A DNA stretch of 64,000 nt from Erysipelotrichaceae bacterium (GCA_009773735.1 WSYG01000005.1:1-64000), one strand, 5' to 3'. Shown: positions 15,988-24,970, numbered from the stretch's first letter. The notes: generated by a model from the letters alone, not told the origin. Numbers and translations are program-made.

Positions 15988-17262
15988 TTATTGTTTACCC
16001 AACAACTTAAACATATTCTTCTTATAGACTTCTACCCCTGGCTGATTAAACGGATTGACATTAAGCAGATAAACGCTCATCCCACATGCGATAAAGAACC
16101 ATTGTGCCATATATCCAAAGGATCTGGCTGAGAAATCTTCAACCGTAAGGATCATATTAGGAATCTTTGCTTCATCATGATGGGCGATCAAAGTCCCTTT
16201 CATGGCGGCATTATTGACATCGCTTAATTTCTTGCCAGCCAAATAATTCATGCCATCTAAATTATCTTTATCTTCTGGAAAAGTCATATCCAACAAAGGT
16301 TTATTGATCATCAATAAAGTTTCAAACAAGACTTTCTTACCTTCTTGAACAAATTGACCCATAGAATGCAAATCCGTTGAGAAGTTGACAGATGCGGGGA
16401 ATAGACCCTTGTCTTCTTTACCTTCAGATTCTCCAAAGAGTTGTTTCCACCATTCAGCAAACATCGTCAATTGACTTTCATAGGAAACAAGAAGTTCTAT
16501 ACTTTTGCCTTCCTTTTCAAGTAAACGTCTCATGACGGCATATTGATATGCTGTGTTGACTTCTAAATCATCATCTTGACAGTCTGTAGCAGCTTTTTTG
16601 GCACCTTCCATCATTTCATCGATGTCGATTCCAGCAGCTGCAATCGGCAACAGTCCAACAGAAGTTAACACTGAATAACGACCTCCAATATCATCAGGAA
16701 TGCTTAATGTTGCATACCCTTCTTTATCCGCAAAGGATTTTAACGTTCCTTTATGTTTATCTGTTGTCGCGATGATGCGTTTTTTCGCTTCATCTTTTCC
16801 ATATTTTTGTTCTAAGAATTGTTTCAATAACCTAAAAGCCATGGCAGTTTCAGTGGTCGTTCCGCTTTTTGAGATGACATTGACATATACACTCTTGTCT
16901 TTGATTCGATCTATTGCTTGAACGATATAGGTCGAAGACAATGTGTTTCCTAAATACACTAGTTCAAGTTTTCTGTTTGGATATAGTCCTTGGATCATCT
17001 CTATCGCAGCACGAGATCCTAAGTATGAACCCCCGATACCACAAACAACCAAAACTTCCGCATTTTCTCGAATGGTTTTAGCCAATGATTTTACTTTTTC
17101 GAATTCATCTTTGTCATAATCAAATGGCCAAGTATTCCAACCCAGAAAGTCAGATCCTATGCCTGTTTTCGACTGAATTTTTTGGTGGATCCGTGTGACT
17201 AAGGCTTGGTAGCCGCTCAGATCGGGGTGGCCTACTTGGGTTAAATCGAGTTTAATGCTCAT
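15988..17262 (-). CDS. pgi: glucose-6-phosphate isomerase
   Basis: Interconverts glucose 6-phosphate and fructose 6-phosphate in glycolysis. The frame is open further upstream, but the ATG at 17260-17262 has AAAAGGAG nearby and gives 424 residues, close to the compact bacterial form (about 450). Visible motifs: CGIGGSYLGSRAA (sugar-phosphate loop), VISKSGTTTETA, GGRYSVLTSVGLLP and the signature FSTDLHSMGQFVQEG with catalytic His. The start overlaps the end of the S1-domain gene by 11 bases, so the two are coupled. Confidence 0.95.
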   Translation of the reverse strand: MSIKLDLTQVGHPDLSGYQALVTRIHQKIQSKTGIGSDFLGWNTWPFDYDKDEFEKVKSLAKTIRENAEVLVVCGIGGSYLGSRAAIEMIQGLYPNRKLELVYLGNTLSSTYIVQAIDRIKDKSVYVNVISKSGTTTETAMAFRLLKQFLEQKYGKDEAKKRIIATTDKHKGTLKSFADKEGYATLSIPDDIGGRYSVLTSVGLLPIAAAGIDIDEMMEGAKKAATDCQDDDLEVNTAYQYAVMRRLLEKEGKSIELLVSYESQLTMFAEWWKQLFGESEGKEDKGLFPASVNFSTDLHSMGQFVQEGKKVLFETLLMINKPLLDMTFPEDKDNLDGMNYLAGKKLSDVNNAAMKGTLIAHHDEAKIPNMILTVEDFSARSFGYMAQWFFIACGMSVYLLNVNPFNQPGVEVYKKNMFKLLGKQ

Positions 17263-17614
17263 GGTTTCTCCTTTTTGCTGTAATAATCCATTGAGGCAAG
17301 GCTGCTGCCAGGGTTGAAAATCCAATGGTATCGCCTTGTTTTTCACGGCTTGGTTTGGGTCTGGATTTACGTGGGGTATCATGAATGGCTTTATAGGAAA
17401 GTCTCAATTGATGCGTTTTATCATCGATATCGAGCACTTTCACTTTGACAATGTCTTTTACCTTGACGAAAAGACTGATGTCTTTAACATAACCATCAGA
17501 TAGTTCCGAAATGTGGATGAGACCTGTCGTATCCGAATCCAGTTGCACAAAAGCCCCGTATGCCTGAAGTCCGGTTACCACACCTTCTACGATTTGTCCT
17601 ACACTGTATTTCAT
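17252..17614 (-). CDS. yugI: S1-domain RNA-binding protein, YugI/CvfD-like
   Basis: 120 residues. The first 75 form a canonical S1 (OB-fold) domain: VGQIVEGVVTGLQAYGAFVQL, GLIHISEL, VKVKVLDIDDKTHQLRLSYK. The tail is basic. Proteins of this family (general stress protein 13, CvfD) bind RNA and affect translation of targets. It lies just before pgi, an order also seen in Bacillus. Its promoter shares a long inverted repeat with that of the divergent gene at 17686. Confidence 0.85.
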   Translation of the reverse strand: MKYSVGQIVEGVVTGLQAYGAFVQLDSDTTGLIHISELSDGYVKDISLFVKVKDIVKVKVLDIDDKTHQLRLSYKAIHDTPRKSRPKPSREKQGDTIGFSTLAAALPQWIITAKRRNHEH

Positions 17615-17629
17615 AACACTTTTACCATA

Positions 17630-17670
17630 GTCATTATATCACACAGGCTTATTGCTTGTGATATAATGAC
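17630..17670. promoter_or_regulatory. 41-bp perfect inverted repeat carrying two divergent -10 boxes
   Basis: GTCATTATATCACA (17630-17643) and TGTGATATAATGAC (17657-17670) are exact inverse complements, 14 bases per arm with a 13-base spacer. Each arm holds an extended -10 (TGnTATAAT): plus strand at 17662-17667 for the gene at 17686, minus strand at 17633-17638 for the S1 gene. The symmetry suggests a shared operator or two mirror-image promoters. Confidence 0.7.
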
Positions 17671-17685
17671 AGGCGAGGAAAGACA

Positions 17686-18141
17686 ATGCTAGGAAATATG
17701 TATCCGTTTTGGGCAGCCATTACCGCCAACATCTTGACTCAGGTATTAAAACCCTTAGTCGTCTATAAAAATACCAAAGTATGGGACCCTAAACTTTTGA
17801 TTGAAAGCGGAGGTTTTCCGTCTTCTCACACAAGTACGGTCGTTGCTTTGGCATTAGCTGTTGGTCTACAAGAACGTTTTTCGTCCACCAATTTTGCGGT
17901 TGCCGCTTTGTTTGCGTTAATCGTTATGTATGATGCGGCGAATGTGCGTTACTATGCCGGACAAAATATCCAGATCACCCAACAGTTGATCCGTGATATT
18001 CAAATCTTAACTGATGCGAAACTGGATGATCCAATCTATATGACCCGAGTCAAAGAAGTTTTGGGTCACAAATGGTTTGAAGTCATCGGTGGTATCGGAG
18101 TAGGATTATTGGTTGCTTCACTGATGTATTTCCTAAGATAA
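17686..18141 (+). CDS. yuiD: divergent PAP2-family membrane protein (DUF212, YuiD-like)
   Basis: 151 residues with three or four hydrophobic segments. The core motif GGFPSSHTS (about 41-49) is the phosphatase-like signature of the DUF212/divergent PAP2 family, followed by MYDAANVRYYAG. The enzymatic role of this family is not established; lipid phosphate hydrolysis is a guess. GAGGAAAG precedes the ATG. It is followed five bases later by nfu. Confidence 0.88.
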   Translation: MLGNMYPFWAAITANILTQVLKPLVVYKNTKVWDPKLLIESGGFPSSHTSTVVALALAVGLQERFSSTNFAVAALFALIVMYDAANVRYYAGQNIQITQQLIRDIQILTDAKLDDPIYMTRVKEVLGHKWFEVIGGIGVGLLVASLMYFLR

Positions 18142-18145
18142 AACC

Positions 18146-18376
18146 ATGAACATAGAAACACAAGTCAAAGAAGTTATCGAGAAAATCAGACCGTACCTAC
18201 AAAGAGACGGCGGAGATGTGGCCTTTGATCACATGGATGAAGAAGGCAAAGTTTTCGTTCGGGTCTTTGGAGCCTGTGTCGGTTGCGGTGCCATCGATTA
18301 CACGATCAAAGAAGGTGTAGAAGCCTTATTGATCGATGAAGTCCCAGGTGTCACAGAAGTCATCGTAATGGATTAA
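18146..18376 (+). CDS. nfu: NifU-like (Nfu) iron-sulfur carrier domain protein
   Basis: 76 residues matching the NifU C-terminal domain: RPYLQRDGGDVAF, then GACVGCG with the two Cys that hold a shared [4Fe-4S] cluster, and VEALLIDEVPGVTEV. The usual CPSS/CPMS context after the second Cys is replaced by GAI. It probably delivers clusters made by the Suf system, whose sufB gene is at the right edge of the window. Confidence 0.9.
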   Translation: MNIETQVKEVIEKIRPYLQRDGGDVAFDHMDEEGKVFVRVFGACVGCGAIDYTIKEGVEALLIDEVPGVTEVIVMD

Positions 18377-18404
18377 AAAGCAGATACATAAGTTTCTGCT
18401 TTTT
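18375..18404. terminator. bidirectional terminator after nfu
   Basis: AAAAAGCAGA / TCTGCTTTTT with a ten-base loop and T-run. Confidence 0.8.
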
Positions 18405-19129
18405 TATTGTTCACCACCTGAGATTATGATATTTTGGCCATTGACGAAACTTGTCTCATCACTCAGTAAGAAACAAATCATGGGAATGATGTCTTCAATT
18501 CTCGCATTACGTTTCATCGGATTACTTTCTGCACTCATTTCAATCGATATCGGGGGGATCTTTTGAAGAAACTGCGTTTCAACCAGCGAAGGTGAAACCG
18601 CATTAATGCTGATTTGATGCGATGAATACTCAGACGCCAATGCTTTTACTAAGCCCAATAAAGCATATTTAGAAGTCACATAGTCACTCATAAATGATGG
18701 AGATTGACCGGAAGTGACTGAACTTAACACAAAAACCATTTTACCCTTCTTTGCTTTAACCATAGCTGGTAAAACTGCCTTTGAAACCTCAAAAGCTGAT
18801 TTGACACTGACTTTCCATAGTTTATCGAAACTAGTCCATTCCATCTTCTTGAATGCCATTAAATCAAGGGCAATCGAAGGTAAATGAACCACATGGGTAA
18901 TATCTGTATGTTGAGTTAATTCTTTGATAAAAGATGCACTACTTAGATCATCTGAAAAATCAGCTTGAATCAAAGTCATAGGTGTCTTAATCCTTGTTTG
19001 CAAATCCAACAATGCTTCATTGTGGCGATGATAATGACAGATCAACGCATCATACTGACCATCTAACTTCATGATCAAAGCCCTTCCCATATCTGAAGAA
19101 GCTCCTAAGATTAGACATTTTCGGCTCAT
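18404..19129 (-). CDS. short-chain dehydrogenase/reductase, FabG-like
   Basis: 241 residues with a Rossmann fold: the nucleotide loop is GASSDMG (8-14, compared with the usual TGxxxGxG), catalytic Ser in VLSSVTSG and the YxxxK pair in YVTSKYAL. The C-terminal FVNGQNIIISGG matches FabG-like reductases acting on 3-oxoacyl thioesters. It overlaps the MaoC-like gene by four bases (ATGA), so the two enzymes probably catalyse successive steps, reduction then dehydration of a hydroxyacyl thioester. The exact substrate is unknown. Confidence 0.85.
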   Translation of the reverse strand: MSRKCLILGASSDMGRALIMKLDGQYDALICHYHRHNEALLDLQTRIKTPMTLIQADFSDDLSSASFIKELTQHTDITHVVHLPSIALDLMAFKKMEWTSFDKLWKVSVKSAFEVSKAVLPAMVKAKKGKMVFVLSSVTSGQSPSFMSDYVTSKYALLGLVKALASEYSSHQISINAVSPSLVETQFLQKIPPISIEMSAESNPMKRNARIEDIIPMICFLLSDETSFVNGQNIIISGGEQ

Positions 19130-19542
19130 TTTAAAACTCCAATCTGCATCTGTGCTTTACAGACGATGGTACCATGTTGATTCTTTATATTGGCTTTTAA
19201 TTCTATAAACGAAAAGGTTTCATTTTTTTCGACGATTTCTCCAATAATGGTTAATTCATCACCTTCATAAACCGGTTTCACAAATTTGATATTGACCGTA
19301 TGAATCAACGCATATAAGCCAGGTAAATAAACACCAGCCAGTGTAGAAAAATAAGACGCTGTCAACATCCCATAAGCAACTCTTGATGGATATCCTTGCG
19401 CTTGGGCAAATTCATCATCGTTATGTAAAGGATTTGTATCATGACTATGTGCTAAAAAAGAGGCAAAATCAGTTTTAGATACAATCGATGTAAATTGCGC
19501 TTTCTGTCCGACTTGCAGCTCAGATAATGTAAAATTGTTCAT
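19126..19542 (-). CDS. MaoC-like (R)-specific enoyl hydratase
   Basis: 138-residue hot-dog-fold protein. The hydratase motif SHDTNPLHND (33-42) contains the catalytic Asp and His pair of (R)-hydratases, and YGMLTASYFSTL follows. It likely adds or removes water on enoyl/3-hydroxyacyl thioesters and works with the reductase overlapping its end. The ATG has a TAAAAT exactly six bases upstream and GGGAG too close to act as a Shine-Dalgarno site, so a leaderless mRNA is likely. Confidence 0.87.
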   Translation of the reverse strand: MNNFTLSELQVGQKAQFTSIVSKTDFASFLAHSHDTNPLHNDDEFAQAQGYPSRVAYGMLTASYFSTLAGVYLPGLYALIHTVNIKFVKPVYEGDELTIIGEIVEKNETFSFIELKANIKNQHGTIVCKAQMQIGVLK

Positions 19543-19548
19543 ACTCCC

Positions 19549-19557
19549 ATTTTAACA
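19549..19557 (-). promoter_or_regulatory. extended -10 promoter of the MaoC-like gene, 6 nt from ATG
   Basis: Minus strand TGT-TAAAAT (19557 to 19549), then six bases, then ATG at 19542. Confidence 0.5.
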
Positions 19558-19565
19558 CAACACTA

Positions 19566-19596
19566 AAATAAAAAAGTGAACCTTTCGATTCACTTT
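19566..19596 (-). terminator. terminator of the rubredoxin-like gene
   Basis: Minus strand AAAGTGAA / TTCACTTT with an eight-base loop, followed by TTTATTTT. Confidence 0.8.
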
Positions 19597-19603
19597 CTGA
19601 TTC

Positions 19604-19936
19604 TTACCACTTACCTTTAGCGATATGACTAGCAATTTCAGCTTTAGCCAATTGTTCTAAAAGACGACTGTTGGCTTTGGCTCTAACAAAGATTTTGACA
19701 CAAGATGGGTCCAGATTATCACTGATTCCTGCATCGGCGAGTTTGTTGAGTTTTTCACAGAAATTAATCAATTGAGCATACAAATCATTGGTAAAATCAC
19801 TACGGACATGTTTTTCAGTCGTTTCAGGATCAAGTTCATGGAACTTCTCTCTTGGAGCGCCACATTTAGGACATGTGTCTTCGAGTTGTCCTTCTTCTAA
19901 GATTAATCCACACATTTCACAGCGATAGAATTTCAT
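19604..19936 (-). CDS. rubredoxin-like domain protein with a helical tail
   Basis: 110 residues. Residues 1-30 are a rubredoxin/rubrerythrin-type iron or zinc knuckle: FYRCEMCGLILEEG and CPKCGAPREKF. The remaining 75 residues look helical and contain one Cys (SCVKIF) and no diiron motif, so it is not a full rubrerythrin. A role in redox or oxidative stress handling of an anaerobe is possible but unproven. A GGAG site and an extended -10 promoter precede it. Confidence 0.75.
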   Translation of the reverse strand: MKFYRCEMCGLILEEGQLEDTCPKCGAPREKFHELDPETTEKHVRSDFTNDLYAQLINFCEKLNKLADAGISDNLDPSCVKIFVRAKANSRLLEQLAKAEIASHIAKGKW

Positions 19937-19960
19937 TGTTTATTCTCCTTCAATAGGACA

Positions 19961-19969
19961 ATTATACCA
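19961..19969 (-). promoter_or_regulatory. extended -10 promoter of the rubredoxin-like gene
   Basis: Minus strand TGG-TATAAT. The 17-base block 19953-19969 is identical to 2512-2528 at coaX, but here a leader with a GGAG site follows. Confidence 0.5.
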
Positions 19970-20020
19970 CAATAAGGTTTTTGTAAAATTCAGTAAATTC
20001 TTAATTATCGATTCATGCTC

Positions 20021-20051
20021 AAAATATTATTGGTCATACTGTTAATATTTT
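20021..20051. repeat. AT-rich inverted repeat upstream of glnN
   Basis: AAAATATTA (20021-20029) and TAATATTTT (20043-20051), 13 bases apart, in a 230-base AT-rich gap that otherwise holds only the two promoters. Could be a regulator site or chance in AT-rich DNA. Confidence 0.3.
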
Positions 20052-20166
20052 TATGAAATATTCACAAATATAGAATTTTATTCCAGTTATTTAAGATATT
20101 TTTCATTTTCCTCTTTGCTTTTTTAATTTTTGATGTAAAATATCTCTATATTTAAAGGAGCACCCT

Positions 20167-22242
20167 ATGAGTCAACACCCATTCAAAGATTTCGCCATTC
20201 ATCTATTCAGCGATTCAGTCATCAAAGAACGCTGTCCAGAGGCCATTTACCTCAATTGGAAAACCGCCATCGCTAAAGAGAGTCCTCTGGATCGATCCAC
20301 TGCTGATAGCATTGCCCAAGCCATGAAAGATTGGGCCATCAACTTAGGTGCGACCCATTATTCCCATTGGTTTCAACCGTTAACTGGAAACACTGCAGAA
20401 AAACACGATAGCTTCTTAGATTCAGATTCTAAAGGAAGAGCCATTACGGTCTTTTCTGGAAAAGCACTCATCAAAGGTGAAACCGATGGTTCAAGTTTCC
20501 CATCTGGTGGTTTACGCGCCACTTTTGAAGCTCGTGGATATACCTATTGGGATATTACTTCACCAGCGTTTATCCGTGATCAAGTTTTGTGTATCCCAAG
20601 TATCTTTGTTTCTTATAATGGTGAACCACTCGATCAAAAAGCTCCTTTATTAAAAGCATTAGATGCCCTCAGCAAAGAAGCGACCCGTATTACTCAATAC
20701 TTAGGTGACAAGAGTGTCAAACATGTCAAAATGATGGTTGGTGCTGAACAAGAGTATTTCTTGGTCGATAAAGCGATGTTTGAACAACGTAAAGACTTAC
20801 TGTTGGCCGGAAGAACCTTGGTTGGAGCATCTGCTCCTAAAGGTCAAGAACTTGAAGACCATTACTTTGGTTCCATTTCACACCGGGTAAAAGGCTTTAT
20901 GGATGAAGTCAATCATGAGCTGTGGAAAGTTGGGGTTTATGCGAAAGTTGAACACAATGAAGTTGCCCCTGCTCAATTTGAGTTATGCCCCGTCTTTAAA
21001 GAAGCCAATATCGCCGTTGATCAAAACCAAATCATGATGGACATCTTAAAAAAGACAGCTAAGAAACATGCGATGGAATGCTTACTTCATGAGAAACCTT
21101 TTAAAGGCATCAATGGTTCAGGCAAACACAACAACTGGTCCTTGATTACCGATGATGGGCAAAACTTACTGGAACCTGGAGACAAACCGCATGAGAATGT
21201 ACGTTTTCTCTTGGTCGTCGCTATGATCTTAAAAGCCATCGATACTTATCCTGAATTATTGCGTTTATCCGCATCAGGTCCAGGAAATGATCACAGACTG
21301 GGTGCTAATGAAGCTCCTCCAGCCATCATTTCCGTATTCTTAGGTGATCTGATCGAAGATATCTTTATGAGAATGATTGAAAATACTCCACATAAAGCAG
21401 CTCAAGAGACTGTTAAATTTGGTTTCATCAAAAACTTAGCATATTTACCAAAAGACTATACCGATCGTAACCGCACTTCCCCATTTGCGTTTACCGGAAA
21501 TAAATTTGAATTCAGAATGATTGGTTCATCTTTATCGATCGCTACGCCGATCACTGTGATCGCTACGATCGTTTCTGAGTCGATGAAAGAAGTCGCTGAT
21601 CGTTTAGAACCCTTCAAGTATCTTCAAGATGCTCGTGAAGAAGCCCTTAAGATCGTTTCTGAGATCGTTAAGAAACATAAACGGGTCTTGTTTAATGGGG
21701 ATGGTTACTCTGATTCATGGGTCAAAGAAGCTTCTAAACGAGGCTTACCTAATATTCCTTCCTTCGTAGAATCAATTTCAAGTTTGACGGATGAGAAAGC
21801 ATTGCGACTGTTTGAAAAAACAGGCACCTATACTCGCCATGAAGTCGCAGCCCGTAGTGAGATTCTCTATGAACTCTACATCAAAACCATTCAAGTTGAA
21901 ACGAAGACCTTCATCGATATGGTCTCGCGACAGATCTTGGTTGCTGGTGAAAACGAAATCATCCGCCTATTACCACTCAAAGATCTAGCACACACAAAAG
22001 CCAAGATCGACCGCTTAAGTACTTTGACTTTCGACCTCAATGCTGGACTACATGGCTTAAAAGATCAGCTGACTCTAAGTTTCGGTCATCATGATCATAA
22101 GTCACAAGGATTATCACTTAGACATGATTTGGTCCCATTACTTGAGAAGACAAGAGCTTTGGCTGATGAACTGGAAAGCTTGATACCCATCGAAGCTTAT
22201 CCGATTCCATGTTATACCGATTTATTATTCCAACTTGACTGA
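20167..22242 (+). CDS. glnN: type III glutamine synthetase
   Basis: Makes glutamine from glutamate, ammonia and ATP; the main entry of ammonia into metabolism. The 691 residues match the GSIII class (about 700), not the 450-residue GSI. Recognisable GSIII segments: SSFPSGGLRATFEARGYT, GAEQEYFLVD, HNEVAPAQFELCPVF, NGSGKHNNWS and NRTSPFAFTGNKFEFR. AAAGGAG precedes the ATG. The gene stands alone behind a 230-base AT-rich region and before a strong terminator. Confidence 0.96.
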   Translation: MSQHPFKDFAIHLFSDSVIKERCPEAIYLNWKTAIAKESPLDRSTADSIAQAMKDWAINLGATHYSHWFQPLTGNTAEKHDSFLDSDSKGRAITVFSGKALIKGETDGSSFPSGGLRATFEARGYTYWDITSPAFIRDQVLCIPSIFVSYNGEPLDQKAPLLKALDALSKEATRITQYLGDKSVKHVKMMVGAEQEYFLVDKAMFEQRKDLLLAGRTLVGASAPKGQELEDHYFGSISHRVKGFMDEVNHELWKVGVYAKVEHNEVAPAQFELCPVFKEANIAVDQNQIMMDILKKTAKKHAMECLLHEKPFKGINGSGKHNNWSLITDDGQNLLEPGDKPHENVRFLLVVAMILKAIDTYPELLRLSASGPGNDHRLGANEAPPAIISVFLGDLIEDIFMRMIENTPHKAAQETVKFGFIKNLAYLPKDYTDRNRTSPFAFTGNKFEFRMIGSSLSIATPITVIATIVSESMKEVADRLEPFKYLQDAREEALKIVSEIVKKHKRVLFNGDGYSDSWVKEASKRGLPNIPSFVESISSLTDEKALRLFEKTGTYTRHEVAARSEILYELYIKTIQVETKTFIDMVSRQILVAGENEIIRLLPLKDLAHTKAKIDRLSTLTFDLNAGLHGLKDQLTLSFGHHDHKSQGLSLRHDLVPLLEKTRALADELESLIPIEAYPIPCYTDLLFQLD

Positions 22243-22245
22243 AGA

Positions 22246-22273
22246 AAAAGGTGATTGAAATCAATCACCTTTT
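22246..22273. terminator. bidirectional terminator between glnN and nadE
   Basis: AAAAGGTGATTG / CAATCACCTTTT with loop AAAT; overlaps the nadE stop codon. Confidence 0.85.
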
Positions 22274-24139
22274 GTTTGGTTCTAGGGCTCTTATCGCATC
22301 CAACAATTCTTGGATTTCCGTACTTTCAAGATAAGGCAATTGGCTTTCTCGATAATCAAAGCCAAAGGATCCACGACTTACTGTTACGATGGGTGGAAAC
22401 TGAATCCGTTTGAAGATGCCTTTTTGCCAAGCTTTCATAAACCATACAAAGTCTTCTACGAAGGCTCTAGGATGATCAAGTCCATAGGCAACCATCGTTT
22501 CATAGATCGGTTGTTTCTTCCATGAGCCATCTTTATAGGCTTTTAACCATACGATAGGATGATGAGATGGATACTCCATCAAATATTGAACCAACCAATC
22601 ATGATAACCCCATTTCATGGGATCGATCTGATTGGGTTTAAGTTCAGCTGACGGAATCAAACCAAAGACATATTTGCCTTTTTTAAGTTCACCAATCAAA
22701 GAAGGATCGATTAGTTCATCGTTGTATATTTTATTGATGCTTGTACATAACTCAAAGATCTGGACCTTGGTTAGATCGCCTAATGTACTCAAAGCTCCGA
22801 TCGTATCTCCGTATAAGGTCGCATAGCCCATCGCCAACTCAATTTTATTTCCGTTATTAATGACTACACCGCCTTTATAGGCAGCGAAACTACTGAGCAG
22901 ATGACCTCTTAATCGAGCTTGGATGTTTTCATAAGGTAAGCCTTCTTCTAATGGTTCTAGTTGATAAGTAGCTAAGGTTTCATTGGTGGCCTTGGTTAAT
23001 GATTCGATACTGCCTTCATGATATTCGATGCCTAGTTTTATGGCCAATTCTTTAGCGATATCAATGGTCTTGTCTGAGTTGAAACGACTGGCCATGTTAT
23101 AACCGATAACGCGTTTGTTGCCTAAAGCTTTAACCAAGAGCACCGCATTTAAAGAACTGTCGATACCGCCAGACATGCCTATGATCCAAGGCATTTTACC
23201 GCCTAAGATTTGTTTATCAAACTCTTTGATGGCGACAATGAGTCCTTTCAGAAGTTTGTTCTCTGGTTTCTTGGATTGAACTTTATCGGTTAACTTAAAA
23301 ACCAAAAGTTCTTGTTCAAAGACATCATTGGCTTCGACTTGGATTTCTCCTTGTTCATCATATAAAGTACTGTCCCCATCAAACAATAAGACATTCTTAC
23401 CTGTATTCTGCATTCCACAGGCATTCACATACAATATTTTGACCATTTTGTCATCGAGGTTGACTTGATGCTCACGAACACGTTTGATGCGTGATTGTTC
23501 CTTATTTAAAGTCCATGGTGATGAAGAAATGTTGATGATGAGATCTACCCCATGTTTAGCATAAATCGCTGTAGGATCGACAGGATAGTCTTTACTCCAC
23601 AGATCTTCACATACTTCTAGTCCAATCTTTAGAGATTTATTTTCACGTTTAAAGATAAACGGAGAAATAAGTTTTTCTTTAGGCAAGTTCATTTCTATAC
23701 TTAAGTCACAGCCACTTTTAAAGTAACGTGAATCATCAAAGAAACGATAATCGGGTAAGCAATGTTTAAGATAGATTCCCGGCATGAGTTGATTTTCATG
23801 CTCGACCCATTGTTGATCATAAGCAAAGTAAGCCGCATTGAAACGATTGGCACGTCCATCACGGTTGCCTTTGGCTCCTTCGATCTGATGGATATTGCCC
23901 CATATGATCCCAATGTCGTTAGACCAAGATTTGATGATGTCATTGGCACCACAAAGCAATGTGATCATTTCCTTTTGTAGATAACGATCCGCAATCAAAT
24001 AACCACCCACACACATTTCAGGAAATACGATAAGATCTGTTCCTTGTTGTTTGGCCTGATCGATCATCATTTTCATCTGAACGAGATTATTATCGATGTC
24101 ACTGGCTTTGACGTTAAGTTGAGCGATGGCGATCCTCAT
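22265..24139 (-). CDS. nadE: glutamine-dependent NAD+ synthetase
   Basis: Final step of NAD synthesis: deamido-NAD plus glutamine and ATP give NAD. The ATG at 24137-24139 gives about 624 residues. The N-terminal nitrilase-type glutaminase has the Glu/Lys/Cys elements (VFPEMCVGGYL, KHCLPDYRFFDD, GLEVCEDLW). The C-terminal synthetase has the ATP loop IIGMSGGIDSSLN. GGGGAG lies nine bases upstream. The start overlaps the stop of the acetyltransferase gene (ATGA), so the two are cotranslated. Confidence 0.95.
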   Translation of the reverse strand: MRIAIAQLNVKASDIDNNLVQMKMMIDQAKQQGTDLIVFPEMCVGGYLIADRYLQKEMITLLCGANDIIKSWSNDIGIIWGNIHQIEGAKGNRDGRANRFNAAYFAYDQQWVEHENQLMPGIYLKHCLPDYRFFDDSRYFKSGCDLSIEMNLPKEKLISPFIFKRENKSLKIGLEVCEDLWSKDYPVDPTAIYAKHGVDLIINISSSPWTLNKEQSRIKRVREHQVNLDDKMVKILYVNACGMQNTGKNVLLFDGDSTLYDEQGEIQVEANDVFEQELLVFKLTDKVQSKKPENKLLKGLIVAIKEFDKQILGGKMPWIIGMSGGIDSSLNAVLLVKALGNKRVIGYNMASRFNSDKTIDIAKELAIKLGIEYHEGSIESLTKATNETLATYQLEPLEEGLPYENIQARLRGHLLSSFAAYKGGVVINNGNKIELAMGYATLYGDTIGALSTLGDLTKVQIFELCTSINKIYNDELIDPSLIGELKKGKYVFGLIPSAELKPNQIDPMKWGYHDWLVQYLMEYPSHHPIVWLKAYKDGSWKKQPIYETMVAYGLDHPRAFVEDFVWFMKAWQKGIFKRIQFPPIVTVSRGSFGFDYRESQLPYLESTEIQELLDAIRALEPNKR

Positions 24140-24933
24140 GGTTTTAAACTCCCCAGACACCAGTGATCAAAGGTTTTATACCCTAAATCAAGGTAAATCT
24201 TACCTGCTTTTGGATTATCATAAAATAAACATGGTTTTTGTCCTTTTGATAGGCAATATTTCGTAATGGCACTCACAACAGTACGACCATACCCTTTTTG
24301 ACGATAGTCAGGTAATGTAAATACAGCACCAATCATTGCGCCTGAATTGGTCTCTACACTGGTAGACGCATGGGCAACAACTTGATTGTCTTCTTTGATG
24401 ATGAAGCCATGGATCTTTTGTGATGCATAACGTTCACGCATACTTTGGATTCGTTCATCTTTGGTTTGATGAGCCAATGAACTTCTGAATTCTTCGATCT
24501 GACTGATCGATTCGACAACATCTGCACAATCATAGACTGTCACTTCTTGAACATTCAATGGTTCATCTCGGTTTGTGAGTTGATCACACTCACAGAAATA
24601 AAGGGTTCTAAAAGTATATCTTTCTTTTAAATATTGAGGCATCATGTCTATGTCTTTTTGACATGCTGAAATCATTTTGATGCGTTGATCTAGAATGGCT
24701 TCAAAACCTGCATGATCTAAACATGCTTCTTTCATATAGAACACAAAATTCGCATGGTATCTTAAAAAAAGACCTTGTATCTTTCCTTCAACATCATCGA
24801 CCCATGTGTCTTGATAAGACGTGTGTAAACCATTTTGGGCAATATCTCCGTCAATAAACAACAAACGGCTACTGTCTGATGCACAAAGGTCTTGGATGGC
24901 TTTTAAATCATGTGTTTGAGCTTTTCTGATCAT
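24136..24933 (-). CDS. GNAT-family N-acetyltransferase
   Basis: 265 residues. The C-terminal part has the GNAT acetyl-CoA motif, FTLPDYRQKGYGRTVVSAIT, and the FR47-like ending FYDNPKAGKIYLDLGYK. The N-terminal 130 residues are unlike the catalytic part and could bind the substrate, which is unknown. It is the first gene of a pair with nadE. The ATG has no Shine-Dalgarno site and is preceded by a near-consensus promoter six bases away. Confidence 0.82.
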   Translation of the reverse strand: MIRKAQTHDLKAIQDLCASDSSRLLFIDGDIAQNGLHTSYQDTWVDDVEGKIQGLFLRYHANFVFYMKEACLDHAGFEAILDQRIKMISACQKDIDMMPQYLKERYTFRTLYFCECDQLTNRDEPLNVQEVTVYDCADVVESISQIEEFRSSLAHQTKDERIQSMRERYASQKIHGFIIKEDNQVVAHASTSVETNSGAMIGAVFTLPDYRQKGYGRTVVSAITKYCLSKGQKPCLFYDNPKAGKIYLDLGYKTFDHWCLGSLKP

Positions 24934-24939
24934 AACTTC

Positions 24940-24968
24940 ATTATAGGGTTGAGTGGTGTTCTTGTCTA
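24940..24968 (-). promoter_or_regulatory. promoter of the GNAT-nadE pair, 6 nt from the ATG
   Basis: Minus strand TAGACA (24963-24968), 17 bases, TATAAT (24940-24945), six bases, ATG. Predicts a leaderless mRNA. Confidence 0.6.
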
Positions 24969-24970
24969 AT

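Noticed and set aside
17263-17382. A 40-residue N-terminal extension of pgi
   Set aside because: The extension lies in the S1 gene, has a composition unlike isomerases and no ribosome binding site; the ATG at 17262 has one and fits the family length.
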